64,000 nt of DNA from Streptomyces sp. SDr-06. Its GTDB lineage: Bacteria > Actinomycetota > Actinomycetes > Streptomycetales > Streptomycetaceae. The notes under the pieces were generated by a model that was not told the DNA's origin, ran no database searches, and saw nothing but the letters and a program-made list of their open reading frames with translations. A program made the translations under genes and the position numbers. Shown in pieces: positions 43,781 through 53,768 of the stretch (position 1 is the first letter of the stretch; the number at the start of each line of letters is the position of its first letter). Location: the NCBI RefSeq assembly GCF_003324565.1, contig NZ_QOLA01000004.1, positions 372,001 through 436,000 of the forward strand, given 5' to 3'.

Positions 43781-43810
43781 GCCGTATGGGTCACTGCCAA
43801 CCCGTACGGC
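43781..43810 (+). terminator. Terminator or attenuator after mreB
   Basis: An 11-bp stem with one G-U pair (43781-43791 with 43800-43810) and an 8-nt loop, 20 bp past the mreB stop and 75 bp before mreC. Confidence 0.6.
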
Positions 43811-43816
43811 GGATCG

Positions 43817-43846
43817 TTGATATACAGATCGAAGAGATCTTGTAGA
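43817..43846 (+). promoter_or_regulatory. Possible promoter for mreC
   Basis: An A/T-rich island directly after the hairpin with TTGATA (43817-43822) and TGTAGA (43841-43846) 18 bp apart. It is unusual in this GC-rich setting. The -10 is only a partial match. Confidence 0.4.
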
Positions 43847-43884
43847 TCACCCACATTCCTACGAGGAAGGCACGGCCGCCGCAC

Positions 43885-44991
43885 GTGAGGGACACACGAG
43901 AGAGCCGGCTGCTCCTGGTGCTGCTGATCGCCGTAGCGTTCGCGCTGATCACGGTCGATATCAGAGGCGGGGCGAATTCACCGGTGGACGGCGCCCGGCA
44001 GGCCGCCGCCGCCGTCTTCGGGCCGGTGGAGAACGGGGTCGCGGCCGCCGTCGACCCGGTCGGCAACGCGATCGGAGCGGTGCGCGACTCCGGCAGGCGC
44101 CACGACAAGATCTCCGCCCTGCAGGCCGAGAACGAGGCGCTCAAGCAGAAGCTCGGCAGCGACTCCCGCAACCGCAGCCGCCTGAACCAGCTCGACTCCA
44201 TGATGAAGACCGCCGGCGAGGGCCAGTACGGCATCAAGGCCGCCCAGGTCGTCGCCATAGGAGCGGCCCAGGGCTTCTCCTGGACGGTCACCATCGACGC
44301 CGGATCGCACGACGGCATCCAGCGCGACATGACGGTGCTCAACGGCGAGGGCCTGGTCGGCCGGGTCACCACCGTCGGCCCCTCCACCTCCACCGTGCTG
44401 CTCGCCAACGACCCCGACTTCACCGTCGGCACCCGGATGGAGAACAGCGACGAACTGGGCTTCGCCACCGGCCACGGCGACCGCCCGCTGTCGGTGCAGC
44501 TGCTCAACGGCAAGGCCAAGGTCAACCCCGGCGACCGCCTGGTGACCTTCGGCTCGCAGGCCGACAAGCCGTTCGTGCCGGGCGTCCCGGTCGGCGAGGT
44601 CGTCAAGGTCGACCCCTCGGGCGGCGACCTCACGCGCACCATCTACGTACGCCCCTACGTCGGCTTCACCAAGCTCGACATCGTCGGCGTCGTCGTCCAG
44701 GCCCCGCGCACCGACCCGCGCGACCAGGTGCTGCCCGCCAAGCCCCAGCCGACCCCGACCCCGACGGTCACCGTCACCGCCTCCCCGTCCGGGACCCCCA
44801 ACGGCCAGGGCAACACACCGATCGCCAACGAGAACGCGATCGCCAACCCCGACCCGAACGCGAACGCCAACCGCCCCAACGGCAACGCCAACCCCCCGGC
44901 GGGCCAGGCCAACCCCCCGGCCGGCAACGCGAATCCGCCCAATCCCAACGGTGAGCCGAACGGCAACGCGAACGCCGACGGCGAGCAGTAG
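43885..44991 (+). CDS. mreC: Cell-shape protein MreC
   Basis: A 368-residue bitopic protein that scaffolds PBP2 and RodA. One membrane helix (about 8-25), a coiled coil (about 72-100, KISALQAENEALKQKLG) and the MreC beta-barrel core (about 118-275) are in the usual order. After residue 290 comes a long Asn/Pro/Ala-rich tail made of NANPP and PNGNAN units, longer than the tails of rod-shaped bacteria. It starts at the GTG at 43885, although the GAGGAAGG upstream is farther than usual. It is followed by mreD after 12 bp. Confidence 0.94.
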   Translation: MRDTRESRLLLVLLIAVAFALITVDIRGGANSPVDGARQAAAAVFGPVENGVAAAVDPVGNAIGAVRDSGRRHDKISALQAENEALKQKLGSDSRNRSRLNQLDSMMKTAGEGQYGIKAAQVVAIGAAQGFSWTVTIDAGSHDGIQRDMTVLNGEGLVGRVTTVGPSTSTVLLANDPDFTVGTRMENSDELGFATGHGDRPLSVQLLNGKAKVNPGDRLVTFGSQADKPFVPGVPVGEVVKVDPSGGDLTRTIYVRPYVGFTKLDIVGVVVQAPRTDPRDQVLPAKPQPTPTPTVTVTASPSGTPNGQGNTPIANENAIANPDPNANANRPNGNANPPAGQANPPAGNANPPNPNGEPNGNANADGEQ

Positions 44992-45003
44992 GAGCTGATC
45001 CAG

Positions 45004-45678
45004 ATGCGTCTCAACAGGGTCATCCTCTCCGCCGCCCTGATCGTCGTCGCCCTCGTGGTCCAGGTGAGCGTGCTCGCCCGCCTCCAACTTCCGGGCGCCG
45101 TACCCGACTTGGTCCTCCTGACCGTGCTCGGCCTGGCGCTGGTCTACGGCCACGTCGGCGGCGCCTTCGTCGGCTTCGGCGCCGGGCTGCTCGCCGACCT
45201 CGCACCCCCCGCCGATCACGCGGCCGGGCGCTACGCCCTGGTGCTCTGCGTGATCGGCTACCTCGCGGGCCTCGCCAAGCCCGACCACGGACGGCTGCGC
45301 ACGGCGGTCGGGCCGATGCTGGTGGTGGTCGGCGCGGCCATCGGCTCGACGCTGCTCTACGCCCTGGTCGGCGCGCTCGTCGGGGACACCGCGGCCCGCC
45401 ATGTCGGCCTGCCCAGCCTGCTGTTCACGGCCGCCGTCTACGACCTGCTGCTCGCGCCGTTCACCGTGCCGCTGATCATGGCCATCGCCCGGCGGGCCGA
45501 GAACGACCCGCTCGCCGACACCACCGGCAACGGCGGCCCCAAGAGCAACATCACCTCCGGCTGGCTCTCCGGCGGCACCGGCCTGCGCATCGGCAACCAG
45601 CGCGGCGGTCTGCGGATCAAGGCCGCCAAGAACAGAGCGGCCCGCGCAGGCCGCATCAAGGGCGTCAAGCGACTGTGA
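45004..45678 (+). CDS. mreD: Rod-shape-determining membrane protein MreD
   Basis: A 224-residue polytopic membrane protein with five to six helices over residues 1-165. It begins MRLNRVILSAALIVVALVVQVSVLARLQLPG. It stabilises the MreC-PBP2-RodA complex. The C-terminal 55 residues are basic and hydrophilic (RGGLRIKAAKNRAARAGRIKG), an extension not usual outside actinobacteria and probably cytosolic. It lies 12 bp after mreC and 19 bp before pbp2, so it is in one transcript with both. Confidence 0.93.
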   Translation: MRLNRVILSAALIVVALVVQVSVLARLQLPGAVPDLVLLTVLGLALVYGHVGGAFVGFGAGLLADLAPPADHAAGRYALVLCVIGYLAGLAKPDHGRLRTAVGPMLVVVGAAIGSTLLYALVGALVGDTAARHVGLPSLLFTAAVYDLLLAPFTVPLIMAIARRAENDPLADTTGNGGPKSNITSGWLSGGTGLRIGNQRGGLRIKAAKNRAARAGRIKGVKRL

Positions 45679-45697
45679 ACCAGGGGGTCGTCACGGC

Positions 45698-47914
45698 ATG
45701 AGCAACATCCCTGAGACCGGCCGCACCCCCCGGGTGCAGATCCGGCTCATCATCATCCAGGTCCTGGTCTTCTCGCTCCTGCTGACGCTGGGCGGACGCC
45801 TGTGGTACCTCCAGATCCGCAACGGCCAGGAGTACGAGGACGAGGCCAAGAACAACCACGTCCAGCAGGTCGTCCAGCCCGCCGTGCGCGGCTCGATCCT
45901 CGACGCCCGCGGCGTGCCGCTCGCCGACAACGAGACGCGCCTGGTGGTCTCCGCCTCGCGCACCGACCTGTCGAAGATGCCCGACCGGGGCAAGGCCGTC
46001 CTGACCCGGCTCGCCGCCGTGCTCGGCATGAAGCCGCAGGACGTCATGGACAAGGTCAGGCTCTGCGACGCCAAGACCCCCAAGCCCTGCTGGAACGGCT
46101 CCCCGTACCAGCCGATCCCGGTCACCGACAAGGCCACCACCCAGCAGGCCCTCCAGATCCGCGAACGCTCCGAGGACTTCCCCGGCATCACCGCCGACCC
46201 CACCGCCGTACGCCGCTACCCCGCGCCCGGCAAGGCCAACACCGCCCAGGTGCTCGGCTACCTCTCGCCCGTCACCGACGACGAGATCACCAAGGCGAAG
46301 AACAGCGACTCGCCCTATCTGCGCTCCGACCAGGTCGGCCGCTCCGGCCTGGAGCGCACGTACGACAAGCAGCTGCGCGGCAAGGCGGGCATCACCCGGT
46401 ACGAGGTGGACAACCTCGGGCGGGTCATCGGGCAGGCCCAGAGCGACAAGGCGCAGCCCGGCTCCAACGTCGTCACGTCGATAGACGCACGCGTGCAGGC
46501 CGTCGCCGAGTACGAGCTGAACAACGCGATGGTCGAGGCCCGCAAGCAGTTCGACAAGATCACCAACGAGAACTACAAGGCGGACTCCGGCGCCGTCGTC
46601 GTGATGGAGGCCAAGACCGGCCGCATCGTGGCCATGGCCTCCGCCCCCACCTACGACCCGAACGTCTGGGTCGGCGGCATCTCCGGCAAGGACTACCAGG
46701 CGCTCACCGGCAAGGACAGCGACTACCCGCTGCTGAACCGCGCCATACAGGGTCAGGCCGCGCCCGGCTCGACGTTCAAGGTGGTCTCCACGGCCGCCGC
46801 GGTCGAGGCCGGCTACAAGTGGGACGGCGGCTACCCCTGCACCAGCTCGTACTCCGTGGGCGGCCAGGTCTTCAAGAACTTCGAGGGGGAGAACTTCGGC
46901 CCCATCTCGCTCGGCCGCGCCCTGGAGGTCTCCTGCGACACCGTCTTCTACGGGCTCGCCGACAACGAGTGGAAGAGGGACGGCGGGATCAACCCGAAGA
47001 AGGGCCAGCCCAAGGACTACTTCTACAAGGCGGCCCACCAGTTCGGCCTCGGCAAGCCCACCGGCGTGGACCTGCCCAACGAGGTCACCGGCCGCGTCCC
47101 GGACCGCCAGTGGAAGGAGAACTACTGGGCGGCCAACAAGGACGGCTGGTGCAAGACCGGCAAGAAGGACGGCAGTTACGTCGAGAAGATCTCGTACGAG
47201 AACTGCCTCGAAGGCAACAAGATGCGCGAGGGCGACTCGATCAACTACTCCATCGGCCAGGGCGACACCCTCGTCACCCCGATCCAGGAGGCCATGATCT
47301 ACGGAGCGCTCGCCAACGGCGGCACCATGCACACCCCGACCATCGGCAAGGCGATCGTCAGCGCCGACGGCAAGAACGTCCAGGAGATCCAGCCGAAGGT
47401 CAACGGCAAGCTGCCGATCACCCAGGCCACCCTCGACGGCATGAACAAGGCCCTCGCGGGCGTCGTCACCGGCGGTACCGCCGCCTGGAAGTTCCAGGGC
47501 TGGCCGCAGGACAAGATCGAACTGCACGCCAAGACCGGCACCGCCGAGGTCTACGGCAAGCAGACCACCTCGTGGCTCGCCACGTACTCCAAGGACTACA
47601 CGGTCGTCATGACCATCGCCCAGGCCGGTACGGGTTCCGGCGCCTCCGGTGAGGCCGTGCGCAAGATCTACGAGGCGATGTACGGCATCGACGACTCCGG
47701 GAAGCAGGACCTCAAGCGCGCCCTGCTGCCGCAGCCCGAGCAGTCCCTGCCCAAGATCCAGGCCGACGGCTCCATCGACGCCCCCACGGTCACCGCCTAC
47801 GACCCGGACGCCGGCAAGACCAAGGGCAAGGACCCCAAGCAGCCCGACGGCCAGCCGCAGCCGAACAGCAGCCCGGCGACCAACGTCGACAACCGCAACC
47901 CACGAAGGGACTAG
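45698..47914 (+). CDS. pbp2: Penicillin-binding protein 2 (class B transpeptidase)
   Basis: A 738-residue class B PBP that crosslinks peptidoglycan and is inhibited by beta-lactams. It has one membrane helix (about 16-36), a dimerisation domain, and a transpeptidase domain with the SxxK nucleophile S358-T-F-K361, the second motif S412-C-D414 and KTG at 612-614. The SxD form of the second motif is normal for PBP2 proteins. A Pro/Gln/Lys-rich tail (about 700-738) follows. It works with RodA encoded 4 bp downstream and with MreC/MreD in spore-wall assembly. Confidence 0.96.
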   Translation: MSNIPETGRTPRVQIRLIIIQVLVFSLLLTLGGRLWYLQIRNGQEYEDEAKNNHVQQVVQPAVRGSILDARGVPLADNETRLVVSASRTDLSKMPDRGKAVLTRLAAVLGMKPQDVMDKVRLCDAKTPKPCWNGSPYQPIPVTDKATTQQALQIRERSEDFPGITADPTAVRRYPAPGKANTAQVLGYLSPVTDDEITKAKNSDSPYLRSDQVGRSGLERTYDKQLRGKAGITRYEVDNLGRVIGQAQSDKAQPGSNVVTSIDARVQAVAEYELNNAMVEARKQFDKITNENYKADSGAVVVMEAKTGRIVAMASAPTYDPNVWVGGISGKDYQALTGKDSDYPLLNRAIQGQAAPGSTFKVVSTAAAVEAGYKWDGGYPCTSSYSVGGQVFKNFEGENFGPISLGRALEVSCDTVFYGLADNEWKRDGGINPKKGQPKDYFYKAAHQFGLGKPTGVDLPNEVTGRVPDRQWKENYWAANKDGWCKTGKKDGSYVEKISYENCLEGNKMREGDSINYSIGQGDTLVTPIQEAMIYGALANGGTMHTPTIGKAIVSADGKNVQEIQPKVNGKLPITQATLDGMNKALAGVVTGGTAAWKFQGWPQDKIELHAKTGTAEVYGKQTTSWLATYSKDYTVVMTIAQAGTGSGASGEAVRKIYEAMYGIDDSGKQDLKRALLPQPEQSLPKIQADGSIDAPTVTAYDPDAGKTKGKDPKQPDGQPQPNSSPATNVDNRNPRRD

Positions 47915-47918
47915 CGCC

Positions 47919-49112
47919 ATGGCAGGCTTCTCCGTCCAGCGCTACGCCCCCAAGGAGCGCGGCGCCTTCGCTAGACTGACGGCACGCGACTCGGTGCTGC
48001 GCAGACTCGACTGGCCGCTGCTGCTCGCGGCCCTCGCGCTCTGCCTGATCGGCTCGCTCCTGGTGTGGTCCGCGACCCGCAACCGCACCAGCATCAACCA
48101 GGGCGACCCGTACTTCTTCCTGATCCGGCACATCATGAACGCCGGCATCGGACTCTGCCTGATGATCGGCACCATCTGGCTGGGCCACCGCACCCTGCGC
48201 GGCGCCGTGCCCATCCTGTACGGGCTGTCCATCCTGCTGCTGCTCGCGGTGCTCTCGCCGCTCGGCGCCACCGTCAACGGCGCGCACTCCTGGATCGTGC
48301 TCGGCGGCGGGTTCTCCCTCCAGCCCTCCGAGTTCGCCAAGATCGCGATCATCCTGTGCATGGCGATGCTGCTCGCGGCCCGGGTGGACGCGGGCGACCA
48401 ACCGCACCCCGACCACCGCACGGTGATGAAGGCCCTCGGCCTCGCGCTGATCCCCATCGGCTGCATCATGCTGATGCCCGACCTCGGCTCGACCATGGTC
48501 ATCGTGGTGCTCATCCTCGGCGTGCTGCTGGCCTCCGGGGCCTCCAACCGCTGGGTCTTCGGGCTGCTCGGCGCCGGGGTGGTCGGGTCGGTCCTGGTCG
48601 CCGCGCTCGGGATACTGGACAAGTACCAGATCAACCGCTTCGCCGCGTTCGCCAACCCCAACCTCGACCCGGCCGGCGTCGGCTACAACACCAGCCAGGC
48701 GAGGATCGCGATCGGCTCGGGCGGGCTGACCGGCACCGGGCTCTTCAAGGGCTCGCAGACCACCGGGCAGTTCGTTCCCGAACAGCAGACGGACTTCGTC
48801 TTCACGGTCGCCGGAGAGGAACTCGGCTTCGTCGGCGCGGGCCTGATCATCGTGCTGATCGGCGTCGTCCTGTGGCGCGCCTGCCGCATCGCCCGCGAGA
48901 CCACGGAGCTGTACGGCACCATCGTGGCGGCCGGCATCATCGCCTGGTTCGCCTTCCAGTCCTTCGAGAACATCGGCATGACGCTCGGCATCATGCCGGT
49001 GGCGGGCATCCCGCTGCCCTTCGTCTCCTACGGAGGCTCGTCCATGTTCGCGGTGTGGGTCGCCATAGGGCTGCTCCAGTCGATCCGCGTGCAGCGGCCG
49101 ATAACGGCCTAG
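47919..49112 (+). CDS. rodA: SEDS peptidoglycan glycosyltransferase RodA/FtsW/SpoVE family (Sfr)
   Basis: A 397-residue membrane protein with about ten helices. It polymerises lipid II into glycan strands. Conserved segments include FSLQPSEFAKIAII, TGTGLFKGSQT, FVFTVAGEELGF and the C-terminal PLPFVSYGGSSM. In S. coelicolor the gene in this position is called sfr. The start ATG at 47919 comes 4 bp after the pbp2 stop, with GAAGGGA upstream, so the pair is translationally coupled. It is the last gene of the mre cluster. Confidence 0.95.
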   Translation: MAGFSVQRYAPKERGAFARLTARDSVLRRLDWPLLLAALALCLIGSLLVWSATRNRTSINQGDPYFFLIRHIMNAGIGLCLMIGTIWLGHRTLRGAVPILYGLSILLLLAVLSPLGATVNGAHSWIVLGGGFSLQPSEFAKIAIILCMAMLLAARVDAGDQPHPDHRTVMKALGLALIPIGCIMLMPDLGSTMVIVVLILGVLLASGASNRWVFGLLGAGVVGSVLVAALGILDKYQINRFAAFANPNLDPAGVGYNTSQARIAIGSGGLTGTGLFKGSQTTGQFVPEQQTDFVFTVAGEELGFVGAGLIIVLIGVVLWRACRIARETTELYGTIVAAGIIAWFAFQSFENIGMTLGIMPVAGIPLPFVSYGGSSMFAVWVAIGLLQSIRVQRPITA

Positions 49113-49123
49113 CGGGCGGCGTC

Positions 49124-49155
49124 CCGGACCGGCCCCGACAGGATGGCCGGTCCGG
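49124..49155 (+). terminator. Terminator of the mre-pbp2-rodA operon
   Basis: A perfect 11-bp stem (49124-49134 with 49145-49155) and a 10-nt loop, 11 bp past the rodA stop. Confidence 0.8.
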
Positions 49156-49183
49156 AGCCCTGCCGCCGACCGCCGATCGCGTC

Positions 49184-49189
49184 TAGATT
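49184..49189 (+). promoter_or_regulatory. -10 element of a probable leaderless transcript (CYTH-CHAD gene)
   Basis: TAGATT followed by CTGGTC and the ATG at 49196, a 6-nt gap with no ribosome-binding site. Confidence 0.55.
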
Positions 49190-49195
49190 CTGGTC

Positions 49196-50746
49196 ATGGC
49201 GGACACGAAGCGCGAGATCGAGCGGAAATTCGAGTGCACACCGTCCGACGGGGACCGGGCCCCGCTTCCCGACCTGACCCGGATCCCCGGCGTCGCCGAC
49301 GTCGTCGACCAGGGCGTCGTCGACCTCGACGCCGTCTACTACGACACCCCCGACCTGCGCCTTGACGCCGACTCGCTCACCCTGCGCCGCAGAACGGGCG
49401 GCGCCGACGCCGGCTGGCACCTGAAGTTCCCGGTCGGCGCGGGCGTCCGCGACGAGGTCCGGGCCCCGCTCTCCGACCGCCTCCCGGCCTCGCTGTCGGC
49501 GCTGCTGCGCTCCCGCGTCCGCGACGGTGAACTCCTTCCCGTCGTGCGCCTGCTGTCCACACGCGCCGTACGCCATCTGCTCGCCGACGACCGCACCCTG
49601 CTCGCCGAGCTCAGCATCGACACCGTCCGCGCCGAGGGGCTGCGCGACGGCTCCTCGACGGCCGCCTGGACCGAGATCGAGGTCGAACTCGCCGACGGCG
49701 TCGACGACGAGAGCATCCTGGACAGTGTGGAGAAACGGCTGCGCAAGGCGGGCATCCGGCCCTCGACGAGCTCGTCCAAGGTCGCCAGGGCCCTGCGCGA
49801 GACGGCCCCGCACCCGGCCGCCGAGACCGCCAAGACACCCAGCACCGGGCCCGCCGAAGGCACCGCGGGCGCCCACGTCCTCGGCTACCTGCGGGCCCAG
49901 CGCGACGCGCTCGTGGCCCTCGACCCCGCCGTCCGCCGCGAACTGCCCGACTCCGTCCACCAGATGAGGGTCGCCACCCGGCGCCTGCGCAGCGCCTTCA
50001 AGTCGTACGGCAAGGTCCTCGACCGGGATGCCACCGACCCCCTCGGCGACGAGCTCAAATGGCTCGCGGCCGAGCTCGGCGTCGACCGCGACCAGGAAGT
50101 GCTCACCCAACGCCTGCGGGACCGCATCGCCGCCATGCCCCGCACCCTGCTCCTCGGGCCGGTGCGCGGCCGGCTCCGCATCTGGGCGGTGGCCCGCCGC
50201 GCCGGCTCCCGGCGCCGCGCCGTCGCCGTGCTCGACGGCAAGCGCTACCTCGCCCTGCTCGGCGCCCTCGACGCGCTGCTCGCGGCCCCGCCGCTGCTCC
50301 CCGCGGCCGATGAGCCGGTCGCCGATGTCCTGCCCAAGGCCGTGCTCAAGGACTACGACCGGCTCGCGGGCCGGGTCCGCACCGCGCTCGACCTGGCCCC
50401 CGGCCACCAGCGCGACCTCGCCCTGCACGAGGCCCGCAAGGCCGCCAAGCGCGCCCGGTACGCCGCCGAGGCCGCCGCCCCCGCGCTCGGCAGGCCCGCC
50501 ACCAGGTTCGCCAAGCGCATGAAGGCCGTACAGAACGTGCTCGGCGACCACCAGGACAGCGTGGTCGCCCGCGACGCCCTGCGGCTCCTGGCCATCCAGG
50601 CCCACGCGGCCGGCGAGTCCGCGTTCACCTGGGGGCTCCTGTACGGCCAGGAGGAGGCCACCGCGGCACGGCGGGAGAGCGAACTGCCCGGCGTCTGGGC
50701 CCGCGCGAGCGCGCCGAAACTGCGCAGGCGCCTGACGGCCGGATGA
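49196..50746 (+). CDS. CYTH and CHAD domain protein
   Basis: A 516-residue protein. The CYTH domain (about 1-205) opens with EIERKFE (6-12), the hallmark of this triphosphate-binding tunnel family, and has alternating Arg/Lys/Glu strands. The CHAD domain (about 220-510) is helical with conserved His and basic residues, such as SVHQMRVATRRLRSAFKSY and HEARKAAKRARYAAE. CHAD domains bind inorganic polyphosphate, and CYTH proteins bind or hydrolyse triphosphates. Polyphosphate binding or short-chain polyphosphate hydrolysis is the reasonable guess. It is monocistronic with a leaderless-type start. Confidence 0.92.
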   Translation: MADTKREIERKFECTPSDGDRAPLPDLTRIPGVADVVDQGVVDLDAVYYDTPDLRLDADSLTLRRRTGGADAGWHLKFPVGAGVRDEVRAPLSDRLPASLSALLRSRVRDGELLPVVRLLSTRAVRHLLADDRTLLAELSIDTVRAEGLRDGSSTAAWTEIEVELADGVDDESILDSVEKRLRKAGIRPSTSSSKVARALRETAPHPAAETAKTPSTGPAEGTAGAHVLGYLRAQRDALVALDPAVRRELPDSVHQMRVATRRLRSAFKSYGKVLDRDATDPLGDELKWLAAELGVDRDQEVLTQRLRDRIAAMPRTLLLGPVRGRLRIWAVARRAGSRRRAVAVLDGKRYLALLGALDALLAAPPLLPAADEPVADVLPKAVLKDYDRLAGRVRTALDLAPGHQRDLALHEARKAAKRARYAAEAAAPALGRPATRFAKRMKAVQNVLGDHQDSVVARDALRLLAIQAHAAGESAFTWGLLYGQEEATAARRESELPGVWARASAPKLRRRLTAG

Positions 50747-50818
50747 TCGCCGGGCGAGGGGGCGACCCGGCTCGCGTTACGCTAGAGAGTCGCCCCCTGC
50801 CAGCCCACGAAGGTCGAG

Positions 50819-52744
<1,926 letters not shown>

Positions 52745-52761
52745 CCACCCCGTCACACCAG

Positions 52762-52787
52762 GCCCCCTGCCGCAACGGGCGGGGGGC
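52762..52787 (+). terminator. Terminator after the radical SAM gene
   Basis: A 10-bp stem with one U-G pair (52762-52771 with 52778-52787), 6-nt loop, followed by TTTCG. Confidence 0.8.
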
Positions 52788-52807
52788 TTTCGTGCGTCTC
52801 TGGGCGC

Positions 52808-53476
52808 ATGGAGAATTCGCCCGGTGCCGAGGGCCGCGAAGGCTGTCTGACCGTTGCCGTTCGGCTGCCCGTGCGGGTCGTGGTGGTTGTTCTTGTCCTG
52901 CCTGTGCGGGTGGTCTGGGACCTTCTCGTTAGCGGGGTGGAGGCGCTGTGGCGGGGGGTCGTGGTGCCTGTGGGGCGGGTGTTGGTCGTGGTCCCGTTCG
53001 GGTGGTTGTACGGCCTGGTGCTGACGCCGCTCGGCCACGCAATCTCCTGGGTGTACCGGGTGGTGCTCACGCCGATGGGGCGCGGGGTCGGGTGGCTGTT
53101 GTGGGCCGTGTTCGTGTGGCCCTGGGTCACGCTGTGGCGGTACGTCGCCGCGCCGGTGCTGCGGTACGGCCTCGTGGTGCCCGCCGTCTGGTTGTACCGG
53201 CACCTGCTGGCGCCGCTCGCGGTGCTGCTGCTCGTGGTCCCGGCGGTATGGCTGCACCGCACGGTGCTCGCGCCGCTCGGGCGGGCGGCCCTCGTCGTCC
53301 TGCGTGAGATCGGCGCCGCGCTCGGACACGCCTGGCGGATCGGCGGCTTCGTCTCCCGCGCGGTCGGCCGGGGCCTCAAGTGGCTCGTCTGGAACCTCGC
53401 CGGGCGGCCCCTGCGCTGGGCGTACGCGACCCTGCTCGCTCCCGTGGGGCACTGGGTGCGGGACGCGGTGCTGTGA
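52808..53476 (+). CDS. Repeat-rich hydrophobic membrane protein, probably truncated by an in-frame TGA
   Basis: A 222-residue protein of unknown family. It is built of hydrophobic or amphipathic repeats of about 17-20 residues with a shared pattern of Trp-Leu/Val-Tyr/His-Arg, then Leu-x-Pro-Leu/Met-Gly: WLYGLVLTPLG, WVYRVVLTPMG, WLYRHLLAPLA, WLHRTVLAPLG. The frame stops at TGA 53474-53476, but the same frame then stays open for 66 more codons with the same codon bias. The full ancestral product was therefore about 289 residues. It lies between the two radical SAM partner genes. No signal peptide is obvious. Codon use is normal for the region. Confidence 0.65.
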   Translation: MENSPGAEGREGCLTVAVRLPVRVVVVVLVLPVRVVWDLLVSGVEALWRGVVVPVGRVLVVVPFGWLYGLVLTPLGHAISWVYRVVLTPMGRGVGWLLWAVFVWPWVTLWRYVAAPVLRYGLVVPAVWLYRHLLAPLAVLLLVVPAVWLHRTVLAPLGRAALVVLREIGAALGHAWRIGGFVSRAVGRGLKWLVWNLAGRPLRWAYATLLAPVGHWVRDAVL

Positions 53477-53677
53477 CCTGCGGCCCGGGTCGCGCGCGAG
53501 GCCCTCGCCACGGCCCGCGAGACTGTGCGGTCGGCCGGGCGCGACGCCTGGCGGGCGCTGGTCGGCGGGCCGCCCCGGGAACGGGGCGAGCACCGGGCGC
53601 GTACTCTGGGTAGTACAACTACTGCCTCCGGCGCGGTGCCCGCCCCCGAGATCTCCCTTCGCAAGACGGAGGGATGA
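53477..53677 (+). pseudogene. Detached C-terminal codons of the 52808 gene
   Basis: 66 codons in frame with the gene upstream, directly after its TGA, ending at TGA 53675-53677. They encode a basic-acidic helix (AARVAREALATARETVR) and a tail ending GAVPAPEISLRKTEG. Third positions are mostly G or C, as in real genes here. A CGA to TGA change at 53474 would give Arg and restore the whole gene. Confidence 0.6.
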
Positions 53678-53768
53678 GCCGGGTGGCGGACGGGCCGTGA
53701 CCGGAGGGACCCCCACAGGACGGTGGGCGGCGCACACCGCGCCCGCCCCGCACCGAGGAGAAGAACCA

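Noticed and set aside
53474..53476. TGA as a selenocysteine codon
   Set aside because: It lies in an Arg/Ala-rich helix, not at a redox motif, and no selenocysteine-type hairpin was evident right after it. A mutation from CGA is simpler.
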